Assembly: GCA_030248195.1 (NCBI GenBank)
Contig: JASAND010015626.1
Span: forward strand, 18,469 to 82,468
DNA from: Trissonchulus latispiculum
Taxonomy: Eukaryota > Nematoda > Enoplea > Enoplida > Ironidae
DNA length: 64,000 nucleotides
Reading direction: 5' to 3'
Numbering within the stretch: position 1 is the stretch's first letter; each line of letters begins with the position of its first letter. Both the position numbers and the translations under genes were made by a program. Shown piece after piece: positions 12,401-23,093 of the stretch. The notes below the pieces were generated by a model that saw nothing but the letters and a program-made list of their open reading frames with translations, made no database searches and was not told where the DNA came from.

Positions 12401-13353
12401 TGCGACTCCAGGAGTTCGACTTTATAGTGGACTATCGACCTGGTCGCGACAACGTCGTTCCGGACGCGTTGTCCCGTCTTCCCGGCTGGGATCGTCCCGC
12501 CGAGATGGAGATGGACGGTACCGATGTGATGTACCCACCTGAAATCTATGCCATTGGTGATGACGTATTGACCTCCGCCGAGTGGAAACGCACGCTGCGT
12601 AAGGACTTGGAATTCAAGCCCATGATAGACCTGATTGAAAGAAAGGTCTTGCCGGACGATGAACAGGAAGCTGCTTTAATGCAGAAACTCCGGCCGTACT
12701 TCTTCATGCAGGATGGTCTTCTCTTCTGCTGGCATGTAGACGAAAGGGGTCGACGGAGAGGCGACGCCTTCAAGTCGATTGCTGTCCCTTTCGAATATAG
12801 AGAAATGATCATGGAAGAAGTACATACAGGCTTTATGGTTGGTGGTCATCGCAGCCATAGAGCCGCCTATGCGAGCCTGGTTTCCCGGTATTATTGGCCG
12901 ACTATGGCCCAGGATCTCGCTGATTATATCCGAACTTGCAAAGTCTGTGCCAAGTTCAATGCGGGCCCGGCCCGTCCACAAGCTGGATTGCAGAATGAGA
13001 TCCGTGCGAATAGACCTCTGGATTTGGTCAGCATCGATGTGATGCATTGTACTAAAAACCCGACAATGCGTGGTAACACCTGCATTTTGGTCGTGGTTGA
13101 TCATTTCACGCGGTACGCGGAGGCCTTCCCGATGAAGGACGAAAAGGCCGAAACAACTGCTTATTATTTCTTCAATGGCTTTGTCGCCAGATGGGGCGTA
13201 CCGGTGAATTTGCTTTCCGATCGCGGACCAAATTTCATGTCCAAAATGTTCAGCCGACTATCGGAGCTGAGTGGGTCGAAACTTCAGCGGACAACGGCCC
13301 CCAACCTGATATGCCAACGCCATCCCCGGTGGATCCACTCAATGCCGGCTTAA
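9340..13353 (+). pseudogene. pol: Retrotransposon pol: protease, RT, RNase H, truncated integrase
   Basis: One frame spans about 1,337 codons, interrupted by two TAG codons (10861 and 11236). The N-terminal ~110 residues are charged and helical. The aspartic protease active site is DAGASVSLI (Asp codon 9964), where most relatives have DTG or DSG. The reverse transcriptase runs from about 11250, with LVIDYRRLN, FSTIDLAAGYWQV and the catalytic YIDD at 11644-11655. RNase H has SVDASHHVLGAVLEQ (Asp codon 12091), the YSATDLEGAGVVW segment and RTDHMAVKDLL. The integrase has the HHCC zinc domain (HTGF...CKVCAKF) and the first two catalytic Asp residues (codons 13036 and 13219). It stops being recognisable at about 13290, before the catalytic Glu. 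The second TAG lies inside the RT N-terminus, so it disrupts the enzyme unless read through. Confidence 0.92.
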
Positions 13354-15825
13354 TGGATCCACAGTCACCTCCCGCGGTCGGCGCCGAGGTCACAATTGGG
13401 TCTAACCCGGTGACCCAAGACACGTCGGCCGAGGCGAGGGGCTCTTCGGCCACACCGACAGGCCCCCGCGCCGGTTACGCACGCCAGTCCGACGCCCATT
13501 CTGGTAAAGAAGATCAACACCCTGACAGTTCATCGGTGGTGCTGGGCGCCAAGCGTTCGGCGAGTAACGTCTCGGACGATTCGGAAGACGGGGCTGAACA
13601 TCAGAAGACGAAGCCCGACGAGAAAAAACCGAAATCCACCAGTATGACAATAACTTTGAAGGACTCTCGTTCCGCGGTGATACCCGGAACATCGTCAGAC
13701 ACTGCCCAGTCGACGAAAGACTCGAGCGAGCCTCGCTCTTTGCTTGACATTCGAAAACGGATTGAGGAGCTGAAAGCTATGGAAGCTGAACTTTGTCAAA
13801 AGGTTGACGAATCAACCCAACAGAAGATGGATTCTTCTGTTTCTGCTTCTAGCTCTAGTTCCAAATCCCGACGGAAAGTCCGTCAATCTGACCGACGTCA
13901 TCAGGCGGGCGACGCCCGGTCTGCTACGGAGACGGATGAGGCCGCTTCGACCTCGTCACGTACAACCAGATCGTCTCGTCGCTTACAACAGAAGGCGGCC
14001 CAAGCCAAGCAGCAGATTCAACCTGACCCTCCCCGAGCTGCACAAATGGAAACCAACCAATCAGTGGCTCAGGAGACGGCAACGCCGGCTTCTAACCAGC
14101 CCGAGTCCCTGGGATCGGACGACGACAGTCAAATCTTGGACGATAATTTGGTAGTAGACGAAGCTGGGGCAGAATCGGCAATAGCCAGCATTGGTGACGA
14201 GTTCTTCGGTCAAATTGCCGCACGGTTCGCCGCCGGCATGGATGATATGGCCGCAAGTGTGCCAGTGGTACAACCAGGGCACGCTTATTCCCTGCCAGTG
14301 ATGAGATCTGCACTGGAAGCGATACAGACAGCTGATCCTTTGACTCTTCGCTCGAGGGCTATGCAACTAACTGTGCGTGAGCCTACTCAGGCCGAGATTG
14401 ACGCAGTGCCTCACGAGTTTCGTGTGCGCGCTGCCGATCACGCCATGGGATTTCAATCTTTCCTGAAATACTTACAACACGCCTTGATGGGTCGAGAAGA
14501 AGAGCTCAAACTGGCGGAACCTTATGCTGGGGTAAAGGAAGCGGTTCAGGATATCATCCTGCGCGACAAAGCGCTCCGTTATCAGCGCGTTCAGGTCGAA
14601 GACCTGACTTTACCTCCACATTTCCAGCAGCCAGTCAACCTGGTTCGGACAATTGAGGATCTGGTTTGGGCTGTTCCCGACATCTGGCAACTTTATCGGA
14701 TAACCGGTGTGGTTGCCATGGACACCGAAGGCGGAATTTCAGCTCAGTTCGGTAACAACCAGGAAGCCACGCTCAATATCCTACAGATTGTGGGGCCTGT
14801 GCCGGCGGAACATCCGAAGGCATACCTCATCATGGTGAGCGAAATTCTGGCGACGACTACGGATTTTTATCCGGTTCTCCATCTGATACGCATGATCCTA
14901 AATTCGCCCGAGCCAGTCTACATGGTCTTTTCGGGTGCTCATGCATATGCTTCGTCTCGCCAGATTCTGCGGCGTTAGATAGATGGAAAACTATGTGGCC
15001 GAACTGGGTGAAGTGGTGATCCAATCAATTCCGTACATTGAGGCACGGCGTCGCCGAGACCCCTCTGTACCGGAATATGGTTGGGAGGCCTATCACCAAG
15101 ATGTCCATCATCCATTTTGGGAACAACATTATGGCCTTCACAAGTGGGCCGAAGCTTGCGATGTGCCTTCGGCGAAGGGAATGAAACCTGTTCGTTTCTA
15201 CGGCTGCTCGGTTTTCCCGACAAAGGAAGACACTCAGTATGCTCTGGCCGACGTGCTCAACATCTATTCCGTCTTGGCGACCATCGCGAAGGCGGTTACT
15301 GCCGAGGATTGGACTCAGATCATTTATCTCAGTGGCGCCATCCATACGTTTGGTCGCCATGCCAAAGTCTGGGCAAACATTGCCGGGGCTAATTATGCGA
15401 TGGGTCCTCTCCAGCAAGCCGCCGCCGATACGCCAAACTACGGCAAGGCGTCGACAGCGCAGAAGCAAGCTCAGCTGAAGAAACGACAGAAGCTGTCAAA
15501 TAATCGGACTCAAATGATTGAAGAGGCGAAGGGAAAATTTGCCTGGTCCCTGCTTATCCCGGAAGAAAAGGGTGGTAACACCATGCACCCATTGCGAGTG
15601 GTGTCCTGGGTCCCGTTGCTTCGGATTTTGCGGGACTTTTGGATGCTCAAATATCCAACTTTGCGACGGAGGGACGACGGCCTTGATTGGGACCGATATG
15701 CCGCCGTCGCCGAGCGTCGACATCGGAGTGACCCTCTGTATGTCGTCGGCGAGCATTCGACATTGCAAGATCGCGAAGAAACCGCCGAGTGGGTGGTCCG
15801 ACTCGGAAGCGTCGGAGAAAAGTAG
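13330..15825 (+). pseudogene. Retroelement ORF3, part 1: disordered head plus WRN-like DEDDy 3'-5' exonuclease
   Basis: The open frame runs to the TAG at 14976 and resumes in another frame at 14983-15825. Only the sequence after about 13330 looks like this protein; before that the frame overlaps integrase. The first ~390 residues are Ser/Thr/Gln-rich with a short coiled coil (IRKRIEELKAMEAEL). A globular part follows. The exonuclease domain starts near VVAMDTEGG (Exo I, Asp codon 14721, Glu 14727), continues through NILQIVGPVP and reaches the Exo II position at FSGAHAYASSRQIL, where the usual Asp is Ser. The frame then breaks. Exo III is FPTKEDTQYALADVL, with Tyr-x3-Asp spacing as in DEDDy nucleases of the WRN/RNase D type. 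The family removes nucleotides from 3' ends of DNA or RNA. With three of four acidic residues left, this copy may be inactive. Confidence 0.72.
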
Positions 15826-17030
15826 AACCACGATTTCATCAGCGCCGACGGAGACGGCAGTGGAGCCATCGCCGACGCGAGCTCCGCTGAGGCGGTTTCA
15901 GCAAATGTCCTTGCCGCCGCCACCAGCAAAATTGCCACCATTGACTCTGTACCGACCCGGTACTGGAGATCCTCGGAGCCGAACCCAGCCACCGGAAACC
16001 TACCGGTCGGGCTTTCGCTCGGCACCGACTACACCGAAGGCAACTGGTGCGGTTGAGGTACAACCTGCCGCCAGTTCTCAACCGACCGACGAACGAGAGG
16101 AAGCGTATGAATCCGAACCGGAAGCGGGCGACTTCGGAATTGTTGAAGAAGCCAACACCGACGAAGAAGTGCCAATGGACGCCGACGAAGGTAGTCCACC
16201 GGACCGTTCATCGCGATCTCCGACTCCGACGGAAGAAGATGCTCAGAAATTTCCCCCCCCCCTTTCCCCCCTTGTCCACCTGTGCTTTACTCCCGCCCTT
16301 GAGACAATCACTGCCGCCTGTGGGTTCGACCCCGGCTGCAGTTAACCCGTCCACGGTCGATGAACTTTTGGCTGCCCACCCTGGGATCCCCTTCCAGAGT
16401 TATCAGGAAGCTCGGCGCTTCTTGATCGCATGTGGGGAACGTCCCTATGGGGTCACTGGTCCATCGGGCTTCCTGCCATACCTGGACCATTGGGAACTTG
16501 GAATCCCTACCACACTCGTCCAGTCAACTACAAGGACCCATCCAGAAACAGGTGTCCAAACACAGGAACTGGTGCCCATGGCCCAGATGCAGCCCTACAT
16601 CCAAATCTTCGGCCGGGAGGGACTTTCTGTCCTACGAACTCTCTATCTGGAGACCTTGCCCGGTATTACCCAACCTGGCCGCCACATTTATGTGGTTGGC
16701 CCGCCCTCGGACCCGGGTGATCCGTACTATAACCCCGAGGACTTCTTCCGGATGGTTGACCTGGGGCTCCCGGTTTTCTGGGAGGTGTATAAGGAAATCC
16801 CGGTTGGTGGAGAGGGTACTACCCCGCAGTGGAACGAGCTGGCGATTCTCTATCGCCGGCGTAGCCATCGTCCTGAAGGGTGTATAGTGACGTATGGGGT
16901 CCTGCCCTTTGTGAACACTTTGAACAGCTTGCTCATCGGCGTCACCAACTTTTCTCGGGTAATTAAGCCGATGAAATTGGTTGTCTCCGCGACGGATGGT
17001 CGAGCAGGTGATGGACGACATTGACCTTCA
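15780..17030 (+). pseudogene. Retroelement ORF3, part 2: Pro-rich linker and unrecognised globular domain
   Basis: Coding continues in a new frame from about 15790 with a Pro/Ser/Glu-rich linker (RRFQQMSLPPPPAKLPP). It shifts frame again at the C-run 16252-16273. A well-ordered domain of about 220 residues follows (ELLAAHPGIPFQSYQEARRF to VTNFSRVIKP, 16360-16970). It is rich in aromatic residues and Pro and contains PGRHIYVVGPPSDPG and DLGLPVFWEVYKE. I recognise no family. The conserved-looking composition and lack of internal stops suggest a folded domain rather than a linker. Near 16985 the coding frame moves once more into the next segment. I interpret all these pieces as one former polyprotein. 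Confidence 0.5.
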
Positions 17031-18090
17031 GGGTATGAATCCGGTGGAGGTGATGCGGGAATATGAGGGACTATATCAGCGGCCCAGTCGGCGATTGCCG
17101 GCGACTCAGACCCTTTTGGTCCCAAAGGAGGAGCTGGTGCTCCCATCCTCGACCGCTCCATCGATGGTGGTCACCCAACCGACTGTCCCGGTCCAAGCTG
17201 TGGTACCTACTGCTCCGTCTTTGGTGGGGCAACGCCTGACAACTTCGACCCCGTCGACATCTACGGCTCGGTCGGCCGCCAAAAGCCGACGTTTGGAACC
17301 TTCGGAGGGCGACGCCCGGGATGAGAAGCCTGCTCAGAAGGCGATACAACAACCTGAACCTCAGCTTTCGCCGACTAAGAAAAAATTGGAACCGTCTACG
17401 TCCCGAAAGCCGGCTGCGTTCGCGGTATGGACTTGGATACAGCGGTTCCTGGAAGTGGTCGTGGTCGTGGCTCATCGCGATCGGAATCGGGTTCTGACTT
17501 GTCGACCCGGACCGGCAGGACCTGGTCGTCTCGCGGTCGAGGTCGCCGACTGGATTCGTCCGATCGGGGCTGACACCGCCCATCCGAGGGGGCTACGCCC
17601 GGTCCATCCAGATATGAGACCAGGGACACTGGAACTCGCCAGATCCGAGATCATCGTCATCGCCAAATCATCGTCTCGTCAGTCTCAGCGTCGAGAAGGA
17701 TAGAAACCTCCGCCTTCGATCGAGTTGCGGGAGCGTACGTCGTCGTCGCTTCGTCAGCGCCGCGAACGTTCGCCGAGCGGTGCTCGTTATCGCTCGCCGA
17801 CGCTGCCTCGCGATCGCAGGTCTGGATCACGATACACGCGAGAACATATCAAACGTGATGCGAGTCGAGAACGCCGACGTGAGGCCGACAGACGGTCGGC
17901 TACAAAGCCGACAAAAGATCGCCGTCGTTCGTCGAGAGACCGGCCCCCGGCGTATCCGCCATCTGACGATCGCCGAAAGGGTCGTGGACATGCTCGGACC
18001 TCGACCCCGATTCAGAAGGGACGATTCGAATCGCCGACCAGTAAGCGATATTCGCTACCGATGACGGTTAAACCGGGGCCTGGGAAATGA
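16981..18090 (+). pseudogene. Retroelement ORF3, part 3: Arg/Ser-rich tract
   Basis: One frame, with an in-frame TAG at 17701 and a TGA at 18088, encodes a low-complexity segment. It begins with a short helical start (MVEQVMDDIDLQGMNPVEV), passes through Pro/Ser/Thr-rich sequence and ends in an RS-domain-like tract (about 17740-18040) with RERSPSG, RYRSPTLPRDRRS and RERRREADRRS. Between about 17420 and 17700 the neighbouring frame gives a more natural SGRGRGSSRSESGSDLS peptide, so a further pair of small indels is likely. Arg/Ser tracts of this kind usually bind RNA or direct proteins to nuclear speckles. Whether that applies here is inference. Confidence 0.5.
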
Positions 18091-18093
18091 CAA

Positions 18094-19774
18094 GTGGTGC
18101 GAACTTTACCTTCGGAATATCCCGACAAATACACCAAGGACAATTTTCCTCCCTTTCGGGTATTCCTTGCGACGGTACTCTGCGATATGACGAACGAGGA
18201 CATGGGAGATCGGGTTCGGCGAGGCGTGACGGTTCCAGTCTATGAGCCATTCGTAATTGAGCAACCGACTCAAGCGCAAATCGAAGCTATCGTCCAGGCG
18301 TCGAACCCTGCTAAGCCGGTGGTATACCAACGGGACTTTTCCGGCCGCTGGCGGGCACCCAGCGTGCCTGGGGATGACCACTGGGACGAATTGCATCCTT
18401 GGGTCCAGCTTTTGCGTCGGGTTGTGCTCAATTGGTTGGTGGAGAATGCTGAGACGGCGCCTCGACTTCCACATGACTTTATTGACAATTATCTGTACAA
18501 CCATATGAAGGAGATCGACCCGGATTTGACGGAGCGGGTCACTATGAGACCGATTCCGGACTTCGATGCCCACCGGAATCCGCTGTCTCGGTCCAATTGG
18601 AAGATTCATCCGTACTGCTTTCCGAATGGGGATGTCTATCCGGAGGTCACAGTCGACCGCATCGGCTCGAATGATCGTTGGGCGAATATTCTCGCGGTGG
18701 CAGCTCTTGTCCCCGAGATGTTTCGGTATCCGCATTTGCTTGGTAAGCGAAGAGCCGCCCACTTCTATGCCTGCAGCATGCATTCGCGCCGACTGCGACT
18801 GCGATGTTTGACTCTCCAGAAGGCGATGAAGCTGTATCACCGCCCTCACGTCAACGGTATCACCGACGTTGAGGGGGAGCGATTCCTCTATTTCTACATC
18901 CGCCATCACTATCCATTTTTTTCATGTACTACCACAAGCGTTTCTTGTCAGTGCCTGTTGAGCAGTTCCAGGGCGAGTACGTCCGTACAAAGGAACATTT
19001 GTACCATGGCCGAAAGGGCTGGCACTGCAATGCCGAGGACGTCTGCGAATTGGTGTGGCGAGAGAGCCAGGCCGACGGTTACACCATCAAGCGCGAGGCG
19101 GATCGACTGATGGCTGCCTATCATCCTTGTCGCCTTCAGATGTGGCAATCTGGGGCCGATCAGTTGACCCAGCGCCTGATCATGTATCACGCCCTCTACA
19201 ATTCCACGGAAATGCAGGATGAGTTGGTCGAAACGATCGGTTGCTTGTACGGGAAAGCTTCACAGGATCCATGGTGGGGCATCGGCGCCCGGCTCCGCCA
19301 GGACCTGAGGCCGGATGATATCCGTACCTATGGGCGAGAAAATTGGATCTTCGACCCGGATCGATGGGATGGTCGGAATATCCAAGGCTGTCTCTACACG
19401 GACATGGGCTTGTGGTTCATGCAAGCCGGTCTGGATGAGCTTTGGGTTGCCCGGTACAACCGACAACCCTGCCGGACGATGAGATGGAGGCCTACCGCAA
19501 GGTCGTCCGTCAACGCATCCAGGCAGCAGCCGAAAACTATCGTCAAGGAAAGCCCGCGCCGCCTTTCCATCGCAAGGACGCGCCGGCTGTGCTTCGAAAC
19601 CAGCCGATTGACCTCAAACCCAATCGTCATGGGATCCATATCATCGGTTGCGCGCCTCAAGGCCAGGAGAAAAACGTCTACTCTCCGGCGGCTCAGATCT
19701 TGATTTCCACTCCGTTGGAACCGCATCCGCGGGATGACCATCGCCCTGAGGACATTATCTTTGTCGAATATTGA
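18094..19774 (+). pseudogene. Retroelement ORF3, part 4: companion domain plus NADAR (YbiA-like) N-glycosidase domain
   Basis: Three frames join end to end: 18094 to ~18915, ~18915 to ~19450, and ~19450 to the TGA at 19772. The first break sits in a T7 run (18915-18921). The first ~260 residues form a domain also present in the ORF at 62669-64000. The NADAR fold follows: FLYFYIRHHYPFF, then the Glu/His/Lys block RTKEHLYHGRKGW, a helical middle (LTQRLIMYHALYNSTEMQDEL), the signature DPWWGIG (about 19268-19286) and GRNIQGCLYTDMGLW. NADAR proteins cleave N-glycosidic bonds. Known members act on damaged riboflavin precursors (YbiA/COG3236) or remove ADP-ribose from guanine in DNA (DarT-NADAR pairs). 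The tail is basic and Pro-rich. The original start cannot be placed, because the segment continues the RS tract after a TGA. Confidence 0.78.
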
Positions 19775-21083
19775 GGGGGCTTTGCCCGATTCAACCCGGC
19801 CTTTCTCGGACTTTCTTTCCTTATCAGTGACTGGTCGTACCGAACTTCACTGATTTGGACCTAATTTCCTGATCCTAATATCATTATGACTTTTTTCTTT
19901 GGATTTGGTCTAGCCATCGTCCCATTCCACCCCAAATGGACCGGCGACGCCAAATTCCAAAGCTCGGATGTGACTATTTTCACTTGATCTGATGATCCTG
20001 ATCCATATATAGATCTTTGTTTTACCTCATATATTTTTGCTATTTGTGTTTTTGCGAAAGTGACGCTTTAGTATACGTATGTTCATTTTGTTTTGTTTTA
20101 CCACTCATGTATTTGACTAGTCGATATCGAACCTGTATTTTCTTGTGTGTTTTTCGAGTAATGCGTCTAGTATTTTGTATTGGTTACTTGAACTTGGAAT
20201 CTGCTTGTTGGTTTTGTCGAGCTTTATATATCTCGTATATACTAGTGTAATGTAGATTCGTAGTTTTGTTATTTAGTACGTATAGTTTAGTTTATTTAGA
20301 ATTTTGCTACAGCCCGTATTTTTGATACTTGTTTGAGGTTTTTCTTTGCTAATGCATAATATTTGCTCATAATCTTTGTGTGCTTTATATATAGCCTTAT
20401 TTGATTACAGCTACTTATTTTTTGTTGTTGTGAATTTTGTCATTCCAATATATACTGCCATTTGTTTTTGCAGGGTACAACCCTTTGCAGCTTTATTTTC
20501 ATACGTATTATATATTAGTTGCCATCATGGCTCTGCCATGCATAAATTTATATGAAAATACCAACTTGTCCAATGGGATGGGTTACACCCAAATAGGGCA
20601 TCACCCTACAGTGTGTCCTTCTATAGTTACTTGTTAATTATATACGTAACTTGCATCCAGGGTGATCGTGTGATAAGCGCTAACCCTTGGTATGTCAAGT
20701 GTAAATTTAACTTATATTAATTTTTCTAGCGCTTATTTCTTATATACACACTGTTTGAATTCATTTCCATCAGGAGGGTGAGCCCTCTTCCCTTAAGAAA
20801 TTTTCTTGGGTATTTTCATATTTAGATTCTTATTCATTTACTATTATTAGTGCGTTTTTTGTACGGTTTCTACCAGATACGTGTATTTTTGTACTGCTCT
20901 ACGTACGTTTCTACTGTTACTAGTAATCTCTAGTATATTTACTAGTTTTTTGTGTACATATACATTTGAAATAGTCTTTTCAGCGTAAAGTGCGTTTTGT
21001 AAATTGTTTGTGGGAGCGACGCTCACGTACCAAGCGCCGTACGGTCAGTCCTCTCAGGAGTTCGGACGCGAGCCCTGGGGAGA
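19775..21083 (+). other. Retrotransposon 3' UTR with polypurine tract
   Basis: T-rich sequence without coding potential between the end of ORF3 and the 3' LTR. The last bases before the LTR, CTGGGGAGA (21075-21083), form a short purine run placed exactly where the plus-strand primer should be. Confidence 0.7.
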
Positions 21084-21840
21084 TGTAACGCAAGAGGCTG
21101 ACTAACGGTCAACCTTTTCGTTATTTTCATTATTATGAAATCAATCTACTTAGCTACTACTTGGCTTGCCTAGTCAGCAAGCATTCCTCCACGTGTCATG
21201 TAGGCGTAGCCCCACCTATAGGATAGGTTTGGACTGGGTGGGGACCCCCCTTGGAGCTACATGATTGGGACACCCCAGCTAGAGGGCGCTTCTCTTGGGA
21301 GGGGGTTTCTCCGTCAAACTTCTCCCCCTTTCAGTTTGGCTTTTCCCTTGTACAGTACAGTCGCTATTCTCTCTCTATTCTCTCCCTATCTCCTGTGTAC
21401 AGTTTACTCCCCCTGTACTTTGTCAGTGGGCTCTTGTATTGGTACGTTAGCGGGGCTTCGCCCTTTATAAATTGGTAAGTGTGTGTTAGATTCTTTTACT
21501 GTATAACTGTACGTATTTGTTGGGCTTTGCTCCCCCTGAATTCTACTAGTTATATTCTGTATTTGCTCTCTTCATAAATACTTGTTGTACTTTATTAAAT
21601 ATCTCCACTAGGTGTGTACTTTCGCTGGGTCATTGCTGAGCTCCTAGGTTAGTTTAGTACCATTTCTGAGGTGAGCGGGTGTCACCCACTCACTAGGTCT
21701 ATTTATGTGGCGAGGCTTCCCCGGCCGGCTCCTGCGCGGTTGGTGTGTTATTCACTTGTGCCACGGTCTCCTCGCTTGAGTTGCTCTCGCGGGGTAACGG
21801 TACTTTTGTGTTAGGCTAGTTTCACTCTGGTACCGCTACA
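21084..21840 (+). repeat. 3' LTR, internally deleted
   Basis: This 757-bp copy starts TGTAACGCAAGAGG and ends TACCGCTACA. It lacks the ~1.16 kb that the 5' LTR carries between its two TACAGTAC octamers. Aligned parts differ by scattered substitutions and two short indels (for example an extra GCGTAGCC near 21205), so the copies have diverged since insertion. The duplication CTAC follows at 21841-21844. Confidence 0.9.
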
Positions 21841-21844
21841 CTAC

Positions 21845-23093
21845 GGACTGAGCATTTTCTAACGAAGCAAAAAATATGAAATCACCTTATCAGTTTAAGG
21901 GGGGATGCTGCGAACGAGTTGGCACGACATCGCCGGTTTCCCCCCAACGTTAGCCAACATACCAAAGTAAATAAGTTTAGGGTGGGCAACAATATATCTT
22001 ATACACCGTTTTTTGCAGGACGCCAAAGTACCAATTTTGGTGCGAAGAATGGGATTTTTCAGCTCTGGTGGATTAACGGTTTGACCAATTCTGAAACTTT
22101 CAGCCATAAAGGTTAACTCTTACCAGTGCTAAACATTAAAAGTATTCCGGCTTTCGAGCGCTGCTTCCTTCTTCAGCTATAACAGCTCAAAGTTTGAAAT
22201 TTGGCAAAAAGTTGGGAGGTGACCGTGCGTCGTTTTCGATCTAATAAAATTGACAGCCCCTAGCCTACCCCAGCTTTTTACCAAATATTAGGCTCTAGTA
22301 AGGGCAAACTGTCTGTGAGTTTCAAGGGCTTTGGTTTTCTGGTTGGTGTGCTGGCAAACTTTTTGTTAAGAAATAACCCTTATTTTTAGGGCTGAAAGTT
22401 AACCTCCACCCGTATAGACCTACAACGCCCAATTTTTCGCACTTTGATCGTATCGCACAGAAAAGTAGGCAATGGTCTAGAGATTATTTTGCATGATATC
22501 AAAGCACTATATGTCAGAACTAATTCCTGAAAATTTGGGTACTGTGCCTTGCACATAGCGATCAGGGCGAGGCGAAGTTTGTGTACGTGTCATGTCGAGC
22601 TTTGGACCGATAACACCAACTTCTGATGGCTCCTTAGGACGCTACGCTGTATGGAATTCTTTCAAACTTTAAACTATTTTACACTAAGCCTAATACTATA
22701 ATGTGGTAAAGACTAGCTAGCTTTTCCAACATCCCATTCCAACGTGAAATTCGTAGCCCCTCCATTAGTGCTGAGAATTAAGTTCTCGGAAACTGAAACG
22801 GTAACGTTTTGGATTATTGGATGTTTCTAGAACGGAACTCCAACTAAAATTTACATATAGCCTGAATTTTCAACTATCTCTGTTTCATTTTTGGAGATTA
22901 TAGGTATTCTAATCAGATTTACTTAATTTTTTAAAACTCAGTTACTTGTCAACTTGCACGTGCACTTGCGTTTATAGTTTTCAAGTTTGGCAACTGGCTC
23001 ACCTAATTTCCGTAAGTCCAAGGAAAAGTTTTATAAAACACAAGCAACTTTAGTGGCACCTGCAAACTTGCAAAATATTTATGAAATTGACCC
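21845..23093. other. Intergenic, no gene seen
   Basis: AT-rich sequence with only short, non-conserved ORFs. I see no RNA gene or repeat structure. Confidence 0.4.

Larger units (their letters stand above)
3646..21840 (+). mobile_element. Giant Ty3/Gypsy-type LTR retrotransposon with exonuclease and NADAR domains
   Basis: An 18,195-bp element runs from TGTAACGCAAG to GGTACCGCTACA and is flanked by the 4-bp duplication CTAC (3642-3645 and 21841-21844). Related LTRs lie at 3646-5555 and 21084-21840. The order is LTR, gag, protease-RT-RNase H-integrase, a very long extra coding region, a T-rich 3' UTR, a purine tract and the 3' LTR. RT-RNase H before integrase places it in Ty3/Gypsy. Gag and pol are mostly readable. 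The integrase is truncated, and frames are broken by TAG codons and small indels, so this copy is probably inactive. Its size is well above the usual 5-10 kb, owing to the ~6.5-kb region after integrase. Confidence 0.93.

Noticed and set aside
13191..13330. Start of ORF3 at 13191 as an independent gene start
   Set aside because: This part overlaps integrase coding in another frame and its peptide looks like an out-of-frame shadow; the real start was probably lost in the deletion.
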